Counted from the stretch's first letter, positions 17,273-30,828 are shown. The stretch: DNA of 64,000 nt from Sporichthyaceae bacterium (GCA_036269075.1 DATASX010000082.1:50545-114544), one strand, 5' to 3'. Notes: generated from the sequence alone by a model not told the origin. A program made the numbers and translations.

Positions 17273-19879
17273 TCAGGCGGCCGCGTCGGACCGGCGCCGG
17301 CGGGCCGGCAGCACCGGATGATGGCGGTCGCCACGCCCGGCGTGGTACTCGGCCAACCAGGCCGGGAAATCAGCCGCAGGCATCGGTCGGCCCAGGTGGT
17401 AGCCCTGCGCGGTCTGTGCGCCGAGGTCGGCCAGGGCCTGCCAGGTCGCCTCGTCCTCGACGCCTTCGGCGACGATTTGCATGCCCATGTTGCGGGCCAG
17501 GTCGGAGATCGAGCGGACGATCATCATGACCTTCGGCTCGGACACGATCCGGGAGGTGAACTCCCGGTCCAGCTTGACCTCGTCGACCGGCAGGCGGCGC
17601 AGGTAGGCCAGCGACGAGTAGCCGGTCCCGAAGTCGTCGATGGACAGCCGCACGCCCAGGGCGTTCAGCCGGCACAGCAGGTCGACGGCCTGCGGGCTGT
17701 CGGCCATCAGCGAGGTCTCGGTGATCTCGATGGTCAGCAACTGCGGCTCGACAGCGTGGCGGGCCAGTGCCGCGGCCACCGTGTTCAGGAAGCTCGGGTC
17801 CTTGAGGCTGCGCGGTGAGACGTTGACGGCGACCCCGGCGGTGATGCCGAGGGCTCGCCAACTGGCCGTTGCCGACAGGGCCGCGTCGAGCATGGCCTCG
17901 GTCAGCGAGCCGATCATCCCGTTGGCCTCGGCGACCGGGAGGAACTCGGCCGGGCCGCGGACGCCGTCGACCGGGTGCCGCCAGCGCGCCAGGGCCTCGA
18001 CGCCGGTGACCCGACCGTCGGCCAGGGACGCCTTGGGCTGCACCCACGCCTCGATACCGCCGTCGCGGATCGCGCAGCGCAGGTCGCTGACCAGCGTGAG
18101 CCGGCTCGGGTTGGCAGCCTCCTGCAGGCCCTCGTCGTAGAGGCGCACGCCGCCGCCGTTGGCCTTGGCCGCGTACATCGCGACGTCGGCGCGCTTGAGC
18201 AGGCCCGAGGCGTCCTCGGCGTGCAACGGGGCCATCGCGACGCCGATGGAGGCGCTGACCTCGACGCTGACGCCGTCGATCCGCACCGGCTCGGCCAGCG
18301 AGGTCGCCAACTCCCGGGCCAGGGCCGCCGCCGCGGCGGGGTCCGCCATGTCGGTGAGCAGCATCGCGAACTCGTCGCCGCCGAGCCGCGCGACCAACGC
18401 CCGCGAACCGGCCACGGTGACGAAGGAGTGCGCCACCATCCGCAGCAGCTCGTCGCCGTGCTGATGGCCGAGGGTGTCGTTGACCTCCTTGAACCCGTTG
18501 AGGTCGCTGATCATCACGGCGCACCCGGCCGACGATCCGGCCCGGATCGCCGCAACCGCGATGTCGAGCTCCTGCTGGAGCAGGTGCCGGTTCGGCAGCC
18601 CGGTCAGGGTGTCGTGGTGCGCCTCGTAGGACAGCCGGGCGATCAGGCTGCCGGACTTCAGGGCCACGCCTGCGTGGTTGGCGACGGTCTCCAGCAGCCG
18701 CACGTCGCCGGCGTCGTAGCCGCGCACCTCGCCCAGCCGGTTGGCCACCGACAACGTCCCGACGATCACGCCGTCGCAGCTCAACGGGACCACGATCGCC
18801 TCACGCAGGCCCAGCTCGTCGAGGTAGGCGCGCTCCTCGGTGTCGCGGGTGGTCCGGGCGACGAGGATCGACCGACGCTCGCCGCGGACCCGCTCGACGA
18901 TCCGGTCGGCGAACGGGATCTCGGAACCGGCAGAGACCCGCTGCATGCCGTCGGACAGCAGCGTCATCCGGTGCGGGGCCAGCCCGGACGGGAAGCTGTA
19001 GGCCAGGAACTCCGCCCGGTCGGCGCGCAGCAGCTCGCGGGCCTGCTCGAGCACGCTGTGCAAAACGGTGTCGATGTCGTGCGCGCCGGAGACGACCTCG
19101 CTGAAGTGGTAGAGCTGCTCGAGGCTCTCGTGGCGCTCGCGCAGCGAGGCGTAGGCCCGGTAGCCGAGCAGCAGCAAGGCGCCTGCGGCCTCCACCAGGA
19201 ACGCACTGCGGACGTCGTAGGTGATCGAGGTGGCCGCGACCAGGCCGACCGTGCCGAGCGCCGCGGCCAGCACCCCGGCCGATGCGATCTCGCGCAGGAC
19301 CCGGTGCAGGCGCAGCGAGTTCTCGTAGCAGGCGATGGCCAGCGTGGTGACCACCGCGTCGAAGGTGCCGCCGGCGATGAGCGCCGCGAACACCGCGGTC
19401 CAGGCACTCGGGCCGGCGTTGATTCCGGTCCAGGCCAACGACCAGATGGTCAGCGCCAGGCTGGTGCTGGCCATGACCAGCGCGGTGTTGAACGCGATCT
19501 TGATCGGCGCCTGCTTGCGGTGCAGCGCGAACACCCCGAGCGAACCGAGGGTGCGACCGACGAGCAACGGCACGGGCCCGGCCATGAACAACCCGATGAC
19601 AAGGGGGATCTCGGACAACGAAACGGTCTGCGCCTCGCGCTGGACCTGGATGTGCAGCACCACCATCTCGGCGGCGGCGAACATCATCATCATCGTCCAC
19701 CAGGGCAGGTGGACCGGCCCGGTGATCGGGGTCGACAGCGCCGGTGTGCGGGTCAACAGCAGAACGGTCAGGCCGATCAGCGAGACCACGAGGCCGGCGA
19801 CGCGCAGCGCCCGCCGCGTACCGGGCCCGAAGACCCGGGCGGCCCGCCCGGCACGACGCTTACCCGCCCCACCCGCCAA
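17273..19879 (-). CDS. Membrane GGDEF/EAL protein (cyclic di-GMP turnover)
   Basis: The 868-residue protein has about 8 membrane segments in residues 20-245, then a GAF-like domain (about 255-410), a GGDEF domain (TGLPNRHLL to RLGGDEFAML, about 430-590) and an EAL domain (about 610-855). GGDEF is intact, but no RxxD inhibitory site precedes it. The EAL residues expected for phosphodiesterase activity are present: EAL, NVSPRSL, EITETS, DDFGTGYSSL, KLD, AEGVE and QGYHLG. Both activities are therefore possible. The TTG start is uncertain. The gene stands alone. Confidence 0.9.
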   Translation of the reverse strand: MAGGAGKRRAGRAARVFGPGTRRALRVAGLVVSLIGLTVLLLTRTPALSTPITGPVHLPWWTMMMMFAAAEMVVLHIQVQREAQTVSLSEIPLVIGLFMAGPVPLLVGRTLGSLGVFALHRKQAPIKIAFNTALVMASTSLALTIWSLAWTGINAGPSAWTAVFAALIAGGTFDAVVTTLAIACYENSLRLHRVLREIASAGVLAAALGTVGLVAATSITYDVRSAFLVEAAGALLLLGYRAYASLRERHESLEQLYHFSEVVSGAHDIDTVLHSVLEQARELLRADRAEFLAYSFPSGLAPHRMTLLSDGMQRVSAGSEIPFADRIVERVRGERRSILVARTTRDTEERAYLDELGLREAIVVPLSCDGVIVGTLSVANRLGEVRGYDAGDVRLLETVANHAGVALKSGSLIARLSYEAHHDTLTGLPNRHLLQQELDIAVAAIRAGSSAGCAVMISDLNGFKEVNDTLGHQHGDELLRMVAHSFVTVAGSRALVARLGGDEFAMLLTDMADPAAAAALARELATSLAEPVRIDGVSVEVSASIGVAMAPLHAEDASGLLKRADVAMYAAKANGGGVRLYDEGLQEAANPSRLTLVSDLRCAIRDGGIEAWVQPKASLADGRVTGVEALARWRHPVDGVRGPAEFLPVAEANGMIGSLTEAMLDAALSATASWRALGITAGVAVNVSPRSLKDPSFLNTVAAALARHAVEPQLLTIEITETSLMADSPQAVDLLCRLNALGVRLSIDDFGTGYSSLAYLRRLPVDEVKLDREFTSRIVSEPKVMMIVRSISDLARNMGMQIVAEGVEDEATWQALADLGAQTAQGYHLGRPMPAADFPAWLAEYHAGRGDRHHPVLPARRRRSDAAA

Positions 19880-20549
19880 AACCGACTCACCCCGTCACGA
19901 CCGATGACAACGCCTGTCACGCGATTGCCGTCAGTCCCCCCGGACGTGACCCCCGCGCCTCGCACGGCGCTGCCCGTCGACGCGAACGCGGTCGAGGAGC
20001 AGGCCTGCTACTTGGACGCGGCTTTGCTGAAACCCGTTCCGTCCATGCCGAAACCGGGCCCGACGGCCGGCGACTCGGCAGGGCCTCGAGAGTTCCCGGC
20101 AGGAGTCGGGAACATGGACGCGGGTCCGATCGTTGGGGGAATAAGTGCATTCCGGGGGCCAGATTCTACAAGCGGTCAGCGCGTCGTACCGTCGGCATGG
20201 AGTGAATTCCCTTCCGATTCGGCCGCTTCGACCCGGCCCGCACACGGCGGAATTGACGAACCGTCAGACGCGGACACCCCGTTTCCCGGAGTTGGCCGAC
20301 ACATGGCCCACCGAGGCGAAACGTCCTGGTAGCGGCCCTGCATGGGCCTGTCAGGCGGGCGTACGGCTCTCCCGAAACGATCTTGACCGCAGCCCGCGGG
20401 ACCGTATTCTGCGCGGTCGCACAATGCCCCGCCAGGTGGCCGAGGTTTCATATGGAGTTAACAATGTCGTGATTCAGGCGCCACGCCGATAGCCCATTGT
20501 CGTCATCGGGACGCCGGGTTAGCGTGACGGTCCCCAAAGGTGGAAATAC
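19880..20549. other. 670-base stretch without a supported gene
   Basis: Reading frames here look like composition noise: none has family resemblance, a ribosome site and good codon pattern together. The GC content is lower in parts. It holds one near-copy of the dispersed palindrome (TTGAC-GAACC-GTCAG, 20253-20267) and, at its right end, a candidate promoter for the small gene at 20550. It may contain the upstream control region of the GGDEF/EAL gene. Confidence 0.5.
20497..20525 (+). promoter_or_regulatory. Candidate SigA-type promoter for the 20550 gene
   Basis: TTGTCG (20497-20502) and TAGCGT (20520-20525) are separated by 17 bases, which fits a housekeeping promoter with a start point near 20532. 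An AAAGGTGG ribosome site precedes the ATG at 20550. This is inferred by eye only. Confidence 0.4.
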
Positions 20550-20798
20550 ATGACGCCAATGTGCGTCGGAAAGGAACCGAGAGTGTTTCCCGCATCTCGT
20601 TCCCGGCTCGGATCGATCACCGCGCTGGCGTTCGACGCGACTCTCACGGCTCTGTCCGAGCCGATCCACCGCCGGTCGCTGTCGAACGCCCGCGAGGCGA
20701 TGCAGGAACGGCAGTTCCAGGACCGGGCCGCAGCCGTCGGGTGGCAGCAGTTCGTGGAACGTGCGCCCGTGCCAGAGGCGCACCGCTTCGGCGCCTGA
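20550..20798 (+). CDS. Small protein of unknown function
   Basis: The 82-residue product is basic in its first 20 residues and helical after that (LGSITALAFDATLTALSEPI, then LSNAREAMQERQFQDRAAAVGW). It has an AAAGGTGG ribosome site and a candidate promoter, which favours a real gene. I do not recognise a family. It ends 65 bases before hrpA on the same strand. A shadow frame on the other strand is less convincing. Confidence 0.5.
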   Translation: MTPMCVGKEPRVFPASRSRLGSITALAFDATLTALSEPIHRRSLSNAREAMQERQFQDRAAAVGWQQFVERAPVPEAHRFGA

Positions 20799-20863
20799 GC
20801 CCCACTGCGCGCCGGCTCCCGGTTCGGCGCAATCCCGGAATGTTCCCCTAGGTTGTCCCTGCG

Positions 20864-24864
<4,001 letters not shown>

Positions 24865-24868
<4 letters not shown>

Positions 24869-26361
24869 TTGTCCTGACCCGAGGGCTGCGGGGAGAGGAA
24901 GCCCTCCGCCACCAGTTCCCGCAGCAGCGGCAGGACCTGTTCGCGGACCTGGCCCACCGGCTCCTCCAGGACCTCCGCGACCGCGTCGACCAACACGCCG
25001 ACGGGCAGCTCCCCGTCGCACGCCCCGACCAGCGCCGCGGTTGCCGTGTCCACCCGGCGGACCCGGCGCATCCCGTAGTTCTGACGTAGCGTCAGTTCGG
25101 TCGGGTCCTCGGCACCGGGTAAGCCGCGTTGCTCCTGGACCACGTCGCCGACCAGTTGCAGTTGAGCCGCCAGCAGCGCCCGCGGATCCTCGTGCGCCCG
25201 CAGCCAGTCCATTCGTTCGAAGGTGTCGGCCACTGTCGGTCCAAGCGGGTGCTCGACCGGGTGCGGCCACTTCTCGATCCGCACGACCGGTGCGGCCTCG
25301 GTCCGGCGCAGGGTAAGCCAGCCGAAACCGATCGCCTCCACCCCGGCTCGTTCCAGTCCGTCCAGCCACCGGTCATACCGCTGCGGGTAGTCCAGTCCCG
25401 CGACCTCGCCGGAATCGTGCAACCACAGCGACACGTAGGCGGCCGGGTCGAGCACCTCACGCTGGAGCGCCCACGCGTCGACACCGTCCGGCAGCCAACC
25501 GCCGACACGATCGCGCCAGTCCTCCCCCCGGCGATGGACCCAGTTCGCCAGCAACTGGCACCAGCCGCCGGGGTTGAGGTGCTCCGGCACTGCGGCCACC
25601 AACCGCCGGCAGACCTCGTCGCCGGCCAGGCCGCTGTCGCGGTAGGTCCGCGCGCCGTCGGCCACCGCGCCGATCGCGAACGGCGGGTTGCTGACGACCA
25701 GGTCGAACCGCTCACCGGCGACCGGTTCGAACAGGCTGCCCTCGCGCAGGTCCACGAGTACCCCGGACAGCGCCGCACCCAGCGCAGCGAAGCGCAACGC
25801 CCGCGGCAGCACGTCGGTAGCGACGACCCGATTCGCGTGCCTGGTCAGGTGGAACGCCTGAACCCCGCAACCGGTGCCGAGGTCGAGGGCCGACCCGATC
25901 TGCTGACGGACAGTCAGATCCGCCAGCGACATGGAGGCCCCGCCGATGCCGAGGACGTGATCGCCGGCGACGGGACGGATGCGCGCGTCCAACCCGCACG
26001 CGAGATCGGAGACCACGTAGAGGCCCTCCTCATGCGGCCGGACGGCGAGCAGCGCGCGCACGACGTTTCGCTCATCGATGATCAGGGAGAGTCGTCCAGC
26101 TGCCTCGAGAGGTAGTGCCCGAGCGGCTTCGGAGATCGGGATCGTGTCCTGCAGGACGAAGAGCCGGGTCAGCGTGGCGGCGGTCGACCCGTCGGCCAGG
26201 CAGGCGCGGCGCGCCGGGACGGTCTCGTTGCGCGCCAACGCCGCCGCGGCGACATCGCCGAGGATCTCCGCGATCCGGTCGACGGTCCAGCCGGCCCGGT
26301 CGAAGGCGGTGCGCAGTTCGGCGACGTCAGCCTGGGCGGGTTCGAGGTTCGCTGCGGCCAC
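24865..26361 (-). CDS. Class I SAM-dependent methyltransferase (PrmC/RlmG-like)
   Basis: The 498-residue protein has an N-terminal region of about 140 residues without a recognised motif. The methyltransferase core then follows: DLGTGCGVQAFHL (SAM-binding motif I, about residue 157) and VVSNPPFAIG (motif IV, about 225). NPPF is typical of enzymes that methylate amides or nucleobase amino groups in proteins, rRNA or DNA. The C-terminal 120 residues are a winged-helix-like tail seen in actinobacterial relatives. The substrate is unknown. The GTG start has an AGGA site. The coding sequence contains two perfect dispersed palindromes. Confidence 0.85.
25081..25095. repeat. Dispersed palindrome CTGAC-N5-GTCAG, first copy inside the methyltransferase gene
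   Basis: A perfect copy with spacer GTAGC. In the minus-strand frame it encodes LTLRQ. Flanking bases extend symmetry weakly (TT before, TT after). Confidence 0.7.
25903..25917. repeat. Dispersed palindrome CTGAC-N5-GTCAG, second copy inside the methyltransferase gene
   Basis: A perfect copy with spacer GGACA. It encodes LTVRQ on the minus strand, just before SAM motif I. Confidence 0.7.
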
Positions 26362-26432
26362 GTGGCGATCCTGTCAGGATGCCGTCCGAGGACCACGCCG
26401 AAAGGCCCCCTAAGCCGATCAACACGATTGCC

Positions 26433-26497
26433 GGGCAGAGTTGCAACGTGTGGGGCAATGTCGGCCCGAGGTCGCCCCACACGTACCAACTCCGCCC
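26433..26497. repeat. Long imperfect hairpin in the spacer upstream of the methyltransferase gene
   Basis: The arms 26433-26456 and 26474-26497 match at 21 of 24 positions around a 17-base loop; the best-conserved part is ACGTGTGGGGC/GCCCCACACGT. It lies between the stop of the 150-residue unknown gene and the methyltransferase start, both on the minus strand. It may be a terminator for the upstream gene or a mobile palindromic repeat. There is no T tract. Confidence 0.6.
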
Positions 26498-26547
26498 GCT
26501 GGTGGTGGCGTGGTCGGCCAGGTAGGGGGCGGCTAGGGGCCGGCTGG

Positions 26548-27000
26548 CTAGCTCCTGTTCGGCAGCGGAATCGTCACCGAGCGGGTGCCGTCGCGGCGCC
26601 GCGAACCCTTGCCCGTGCGGCCGAGCAGCACCAGACCTGGGATCACGACAACCGCGGAACCAGCGGCGATCAGCGAATCGACGTCGGTGGGGCCCTGGGG
26701 GTCAACGCCGAGCTCGATCAGCACATCGGCCTCGGCGATCTCGAGCGGAACCAGCGCCATCGGCGAAGCCAGAACCCGTCGGGACGCCCGCACCGAGTCG
26801 TAGACCTCCCGGTTGGTGGCGCCGGCGAACGACCACCCCTGGCCCTCGGCGTCCTGGGCCAACGCGTTGGCGAGCGTGAACTGCCCCTCGTCGCTGACCG
26901 GGGTCAGGTCGCGGTGCAGCCCTGATCCGAGAGCCGTGAGCACCGTGAACAGGTCGAGCTCGTAGACCTCGTCGGACCCGCCGCTGCCGGATTGCGCCAT
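26548..27000 (-). CDS. Unknown 150-residue protein downstream of nrdJ
   Basis: The product begins acidic (GGSDEVYELDLFTVLTALG), has a mixed alpha/beta-looking middle, and includes a hydrophobic stretch (LIAAGSAVVVIPGLVLLG, about residues 108-125) before a basic tail. The ATG start has an AGAGGACT site. It follows nrdJ by 93 bases on the same strand and could be cotranscribed with nrdR-nrdJ. I do not recognise the family. Confidence 0.65.
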   Translation of the reverse strand: MAQSGSGGSDEVYELDLFTVLTALGSGLHRDLTPVSDEGQFTLANALAQDAEGQGWSFAGATNREVYDSVRASRRVLASPMALVPLEIAEADVLIELGVDPQGPTDVDSLIAAGSAVVVIPGLVLLGRTGKGSRRRDGTRSVTIPLPNRS

Positions 27001-27093
27001 CGGAGTCCTCTCAAAACCGTGCGGGGCACGGCCGACGAACCGACCGCGCCCCGCACCCTACGTGTCGTGCTTAGCCGACGCCCCACCGACCGA

Positions 27094-29964
27094 TCAGGAA
27101 CAGCCGCTGGTGGAACCGCAGCCTTCGCAGACGTAGCAGGAACCGGCCGGCCGCATCTTCGTGCCGCAGGTCAGGCACAGCGGAGCGTCCGCGGTGCGGC
27201 CCTGGTGGGCCTCCATGAGCTCCACCGAGGAACCCGCCGGCTCCCAGGTAGCCGACGCCCCGCCGACCGACAGGTCGACCGGTTCGATCGGCGCCGACTG
27301 CGCCAACGCCTGGACGTCGAGCTCGGCGGACGACTCGTCCGGGTCGAAGTAGTGGCCGGTCTCCAGCTGACGGGCCCGCTCCTCCGCAGTGTGGATGCCG
27401 AGCATGGCTCGCTCGTCCGCCGGGAGATAGTCCAGCGCCAGGCGACGGAAGATGTAGTCCATGATCGACGCCGACATCCGGACGTCCGGGTCGTCGGTCA
27501 TGCCCGCAGGCTCGAACCGCATGTTCGTGAACTTCTGGACGAAGGTGTCCAGCGGAACGCCGTACTGCAGGCCGATCGAGATCGCGATCGAGAACGCGTC
27601 CATCATCCCGGCCAGGGTCGAGCCCTGCTTCGACATCTTCAGGAAGATCTCGCCTAGCGTCCCGTCGTGATAACCGGCCGCGGTCATGTAGCCTTCCGCG
27701 CCGCCGACCGAGAACGAGACGGTCTTGGAGTCGCGGATCTTCGGCAGGCGCTTGCGGACCGGGCGGTACTCGATCAGCGGTTCGGCGGCGCCGGCATCCC
27801 TGGTGACTCCGCTGGGGGCCGAGCTGCCGGCCGAGAGCGGCTGTCCCACCTTGCAGTTGTCTCGGTAGACGGCCAGCGCCTTCAGCCCGCGCAGCCAACC
27901 GGCGAGGTAGACCTCCTCGATCTCCTCGATCGTGGCGGTCTCCGGCATGTTCACGGTCTTGGAGATCGCGCCGGAGATGAACGGCTGCACCGCGGCCATC
28001 ATCGACACGTGCCCCATCGGGCGGATCGCCCGCGGACCCATCGCGCAGTCGAAGACCTCGTAGTGCTCGGGACGCAGCCCGGGCGCGTCGACGACGTGGC
28101 CGCGCTCGCCGATGTACTCGACGATCGCCTCGATCTGCTCGACCTGGTAACCGAGCTTGTTCAGCGCGCGCGGCACGGTCTGGTTGACGATCTGCATGGA
28201 GCCGCCGCCGACCAGCTTCTTGAACTTGACCAGCGCCAGGTCCGGCTCGATGCCAGTGGTGTCGCAGTCCATCATCAGGCCGATGGTCCCGGTCGGGGCG
28301 AGCACCGAGGCCTGGGAGTTCCGCCAACCGTGCTCGCCGCCGACCTGCAGGCACTTGTCCCAAGCCTTGGTCGCCAGCGCGAGGATCGAGCGGTCCACCG
28401 CGCCGACCGAGCGGATCGCGTCGTTGGCGGCCGCGTGCTTGCGCATGACCCGGGTGTGCGCGGCGGCGTTGCGCGCGTAGCCCTCGTACGGGCCGACCAC
28501 CTCGGCCAGCTCGGCCGAGCGGCGGTAGGCGGTGGCCGTCATCAGCGAGGTGATCGCCGCCGCGAGGACACGGCCGCCCTCGGAGTCGTAACCGTGACCG
28601 GTCGCCATCAGCAGCGCGCCGAGGTTGGCGTAGCCGATGCCCAGCTGCCGGAACGCCCGGGTGGTCCTGCCGATCGGCTCGGTCGGGAAGTCCGCGAAGC
28701 AGATCGAGATGTCCATCGCGGTGATGACCAGCTCGACCACCGCGGCGAACCTCGCCGCGTCGAACGTGCCGTCGTCGCCGAGGAAGGTCATCAGGTTCAG
28801 CGAGGCCAGGTTGCAGGAGGAGTTGTCTAGGTGCATGTACTCCGAGCACGGGTTGCTGGCCGTGATCCGCCCGCTCTCCGGGCAGGTGTGCCAGTCGTTG
28901 ATCGTGCCGTCGTACTGGATGCCCGGGTCGGCGCACTCCCAGGCGGCCTGGGCCATGGAGCGGAACAGCTGACGGGCGTCGACCTGATCGATCGCCTCGC
29001 CGGTCGTGCGGGACCGCAGCCCGAACTGCGAACCGGACTCCACCGCGCGCATGAACTCGTCGGTCACGCGGACCGAGTTGTTGGCGTTCTGGTACTGGAC
29101 GCTGGTGATGTCCACGCCACCGAGGTCCATGTCGAACCCGGCGTCGCGCAGCGCGCGGATCTTGCGCTCCTCGCGGGACTTCGTCTCGATGAACTCGGCC
29201 ACGTCCGGGTGGTCGACGTCGAGGATGACCATCTTGGCGGCCCGCCGGGTGGCGCCGCCGGACTTGATCGTCCCGGCCGAGGCGTCGGCACCGCGCATGA
29301 AGCTGACCGGCCCGGAGGCGGTGCCGCCGGAGGACAGCAGCTCCTTCGAGGACCGGATGCGGGACAGGTTCAGCCCGGCGCCGGAGCCGCCCTTGAAGAT
29401 CAGCCCCTCCTCCCGGTACCAGTTCAGGATCGAGTCCATGGTGTCGTCGACCGAGAGGATGAAGCAGGCCGAGACCTGCTGCGGCGCCTCGGTCCCGACG
29501 TTGAACCACACCGGGGAGTTGAACGAGAAGACCTGGTGCAGCAGCGCGTGGGTGAGCTCGTCGGCGAACGCGTCGCCGTCGGCGGGCGAGGCGAAGTAGC
29601 CGTGCTCCTCGCCAGCCAGCCGGTACCGGTCGACGACGCGGTCGATCAACTGCTTGAGGCTCCACTCGCGGGTCGCCGAGCCGAGCGCGCCGCGGAAGTA
29701 CTTGGTCGTGACGATGTTGGTGGCGTTCACCGACCAGAACGACGGGAACTCCACGCCCTTCTGCTCGAACACCATCGAGCCGTCACGCCAGTTGGTCATG
29801 ACGACGTCGCGGCGCTCCCAGGTGACCTCGTCGTATGGGTCGACTCCAGGCTTGGTGAAGATCCGATTGACGGTCAGGCCGCGTCGCGCCCGGCGCGCAG
29901 TCGGCCCACCGGGCCAGGCACTCTCTGCCACGGGCGTCGCCTCACCGTTCACCGTCTCCGTCAC
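27094..29964 (-). CDS. nrdJ: Adenosylcobalamin-dependent ribonucleotide reductase (class II)
   Basis: The 956-residue enzyme makes deoxyribonucleotides with vitamin B12 coenzyme and needs no oxygen. It aligns by memory along its whole length with Streptomyces NrdJ: PYDEVTWERRDVVMTNWRDG, FNSPVWFNVG, FKGGSGAGLNLSRIRSS, NPCSEYMHLDNSSCNLAS (active-site region) and the C-terminal cysteine-rich tail CGTKMRPAGSCYVCEGCGS that recharges the active site. The GTG at 29962-29964 has TAGGAGG 7 bases upstream; a start 45 bases earlier does not fit. It lies 100 bases after nrdR, its repressor. No B12 riboswitch is evident. Confidence 0.97.
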   Translation of the reverse strand: MTETVNGEATPVAESAWPGGPTARRARRGLTVNRIFTKPGVDPYDEVTWERRDVVMTNWRDGSMVFEQKGVEFPSFWSVNATNIVTTKYFRGALGSATREWSLKQLIDRVVDRYRLAGEEHGYFASPADGDAFADELTHALLHQVFSFNSPVWFNVGTEAPQQVSACFILSVDDTMDSILNWYREEGLIFKGGSGAGLNLSRIRSSKELLSSGGTASGPVSFMRGADASAGTIKSGGATRRAAKMVILDVDHPDVAEFIETKSREERKIRALRDAGFDMDLGGVDITSVQYQNANNSVRVTDEFMRAVESGSQFGLRSRTTGEAIDQVDARQLFRSMAQAAWECADPGIQYDGTINDWHTCPESGRITASNPCSEYMHLDNSSCNLASLNLMTFLGDDGTFDAARFAAVVELVITAMDISICFADFPTEPIGRTTRAFRQLGIGYANLGALLMATGHGYDSEGGRVLAAAITSLMTATAYRRSAELAEVVGPYEGYARNAAAHTRVMRKHAAANDAIRSVGAVDRSILALATKAWDKCLQVGGEHGWRNSQASVLAPTGTIGLMMDCDTTGIEPDLALVKFKKLVGGGSMQIVNQTVPRALNKLGYQVEQIEAIVEYIGERGHVVDAPGLRPEHYEVFDCAMGPRAIRPMGHVSMMAAVQPFISGAISKTVNMPETATIEEIEEVYLAGWLRGLKALAVYRDNCKVGQPLSAGSSAPSGVTRDAGAAEPLIEYRPVRKRLPKIRDSKTVSFSVGGAEGYMTAAGYHDGTLGEIFLKMSKQGSTLAGMMDAFSIAISIGLQYGVPLDTFVQKFTNMRFEPAGMTDDPDVRMSASIMDYIFRRLALDYLPADERAMLGIHTAEERARQLETGHYFDPDESSAELDVQALAQSAPIEPVDLSVGGASATWEPAGSSVELMEAHQGRTADAPLCLTCGTKMRPAGSCYVCEGCGSTSGCS

Positions 29965-30064
29965 GTCTCGTCCTCCTAGTGTGTGCAACAACCGCGACCG
30001 CTCGTTCATTGCCGAGCGAGGTCATCGCCCCGTTTGCGCTCAAGCCCTCAGAACTGGTGCTGCA

Positions 30065-30526
30065 TCAACCCGCGGCCACCACGCGCTCGGCGCGCAGTGC
30101 CGCTATCTCGGCCTCGAAATCGGCCATCGAGTCGAACCCCCGGTAGACGCTGGCGAACCGCAGGTACGCCACCTCGTCCAGCTCGCGGAGCGGACCGAGA
30201 ACGGCCATTCCGACGTCGTGCGCGCGGATCTCCGCGCCGCCGGCGGTCCGAACCGACTCCTCCACCCGCTGCGCCAGCAGGGCCAGGGAGTCCTCGCTCA
30301 CGGAGCGGCCCTGGCACGCCTTGCGCACGCCCGCCAGCACCTTCTCCCGGCTGAACGGCTCGCTCGCGCCACTGCGCTTGACCACGTACAGACCGGCCGT
30401 CTCGAGCGTGGTGAAGCGCCGCTGGCACCGCTCGCACTGCCGACGGCGACGGATCGCCGCGCCGTCCTCGGTAGTGCGCGAATCGACCACACGGGTGTCG
30501 GCGACGCGGCAGAAGGGGCAGTTCAA
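30065..30526 (-). CDS. nrdR: Transcriptional repressor NrdR
   Basis: The 153-residue repressor senses ATP/dATP and controls ribonucleotide reductase genes. The N-terminal zinc ribbon is [15 protein letters not shown] with CERCQRRF, followed by the ATP-cone domain ([21 protein letters not shown]). I take the TTG at 30524-30526, which puts the zinc ribbon at the N-terminus as in all NrdR proteins and has GGGAG 7 bases upstream; longer frames add unrelated residues. It leads the nrdR-nrdJ operon. Confidence 0.92.
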   Translation of the reverse strand: MNCPFCRVADTRVVDSRTTEDGAAIRRRRQCERCQRRFTTLETAGLYVVKRSGASEPFSREKVLAGVRKACQGRSVSEDSLALLAQRVEESVRTAGGAEIRAHDVGMAVLGPLRELDEVAYLRFASVYRGFDSMADFEAEIAALRAERVVAAG

Positions 30527-30828
30527 GACCGACTCCCGGGAGCTGTGGGCCGTTGTCGTGTGGATCACTTGTGCACTGCCTGCGGAAGGTTTGTGCACAA
30601 CCTGTGGACTACTTACAGCGGTGTAACTACTAGATGTGGGAACCGTAGGACTCGGCCGCACCGTCTGCAAGCGACGCCGTCGGGCAGATTCGGCCTCCGC
30701 CACTGCCACGACGCGCAAGTGCAGGTCAGAGGCATCCGCCCGGCCCGGGGGGTCCTCGAAACGCGGCGTGTCCCCCACAATTCGGGCGTGTCGCGACTTA
30801 TCGCGATAACCACTTGGGCTAACAGGAG
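30527..30828 (-). promoter_or_regulatory. Control region of nrdR-nrdJ
   Basis: This 302-base spacer separates the LysM gene from nrdR and contains no gene. On the minus strand CACATCTAGTAG (near 30627-30638) and CACAGGTTGTG (30596-30606) have their CACA halves 32 bases apart, a spacing reported for tandem NrdR boxes. TTGTGCAC occurs at 30569-30576 and 30591-30598. I infer an NrdR operator; the match to a consensus is only partial. Confidence 0.35.
30798..30809. promoter_or_regulatory. AT-rich perfect palindrome TTATCGCGATAA
   Basis: This 12-base perfect palindrome is overlapped by a direct repeat of TCGCGA (30791-30796 and 30801-30806), and lies 20 bases after the LysM gene stop. Such an AT-rich symmetric site is rare in this sequence and looks like a protein-binding site. 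No cognate regulator is known. Confidence 0.35.

Noticed and set aside
17975..20332. 785-residue plus-strand frame opposite the GGDEF/EAL gene
   Set aside because: It overlaps a gene with intact catalytic motifs on the other strand, and the product looks like composition noise.
27071..29665. 864-residue alternative frame inside nrdJ
   Set aside because: The nrdJ frame is conserved end to end; this frame is Arg/Gly-rich noise.
29965..30064. Cobalamin riboswitch before nrdJ
   Set aside because: The 100-base spacer has no B12-box-like core and is too short for a cobalamin aptamer.
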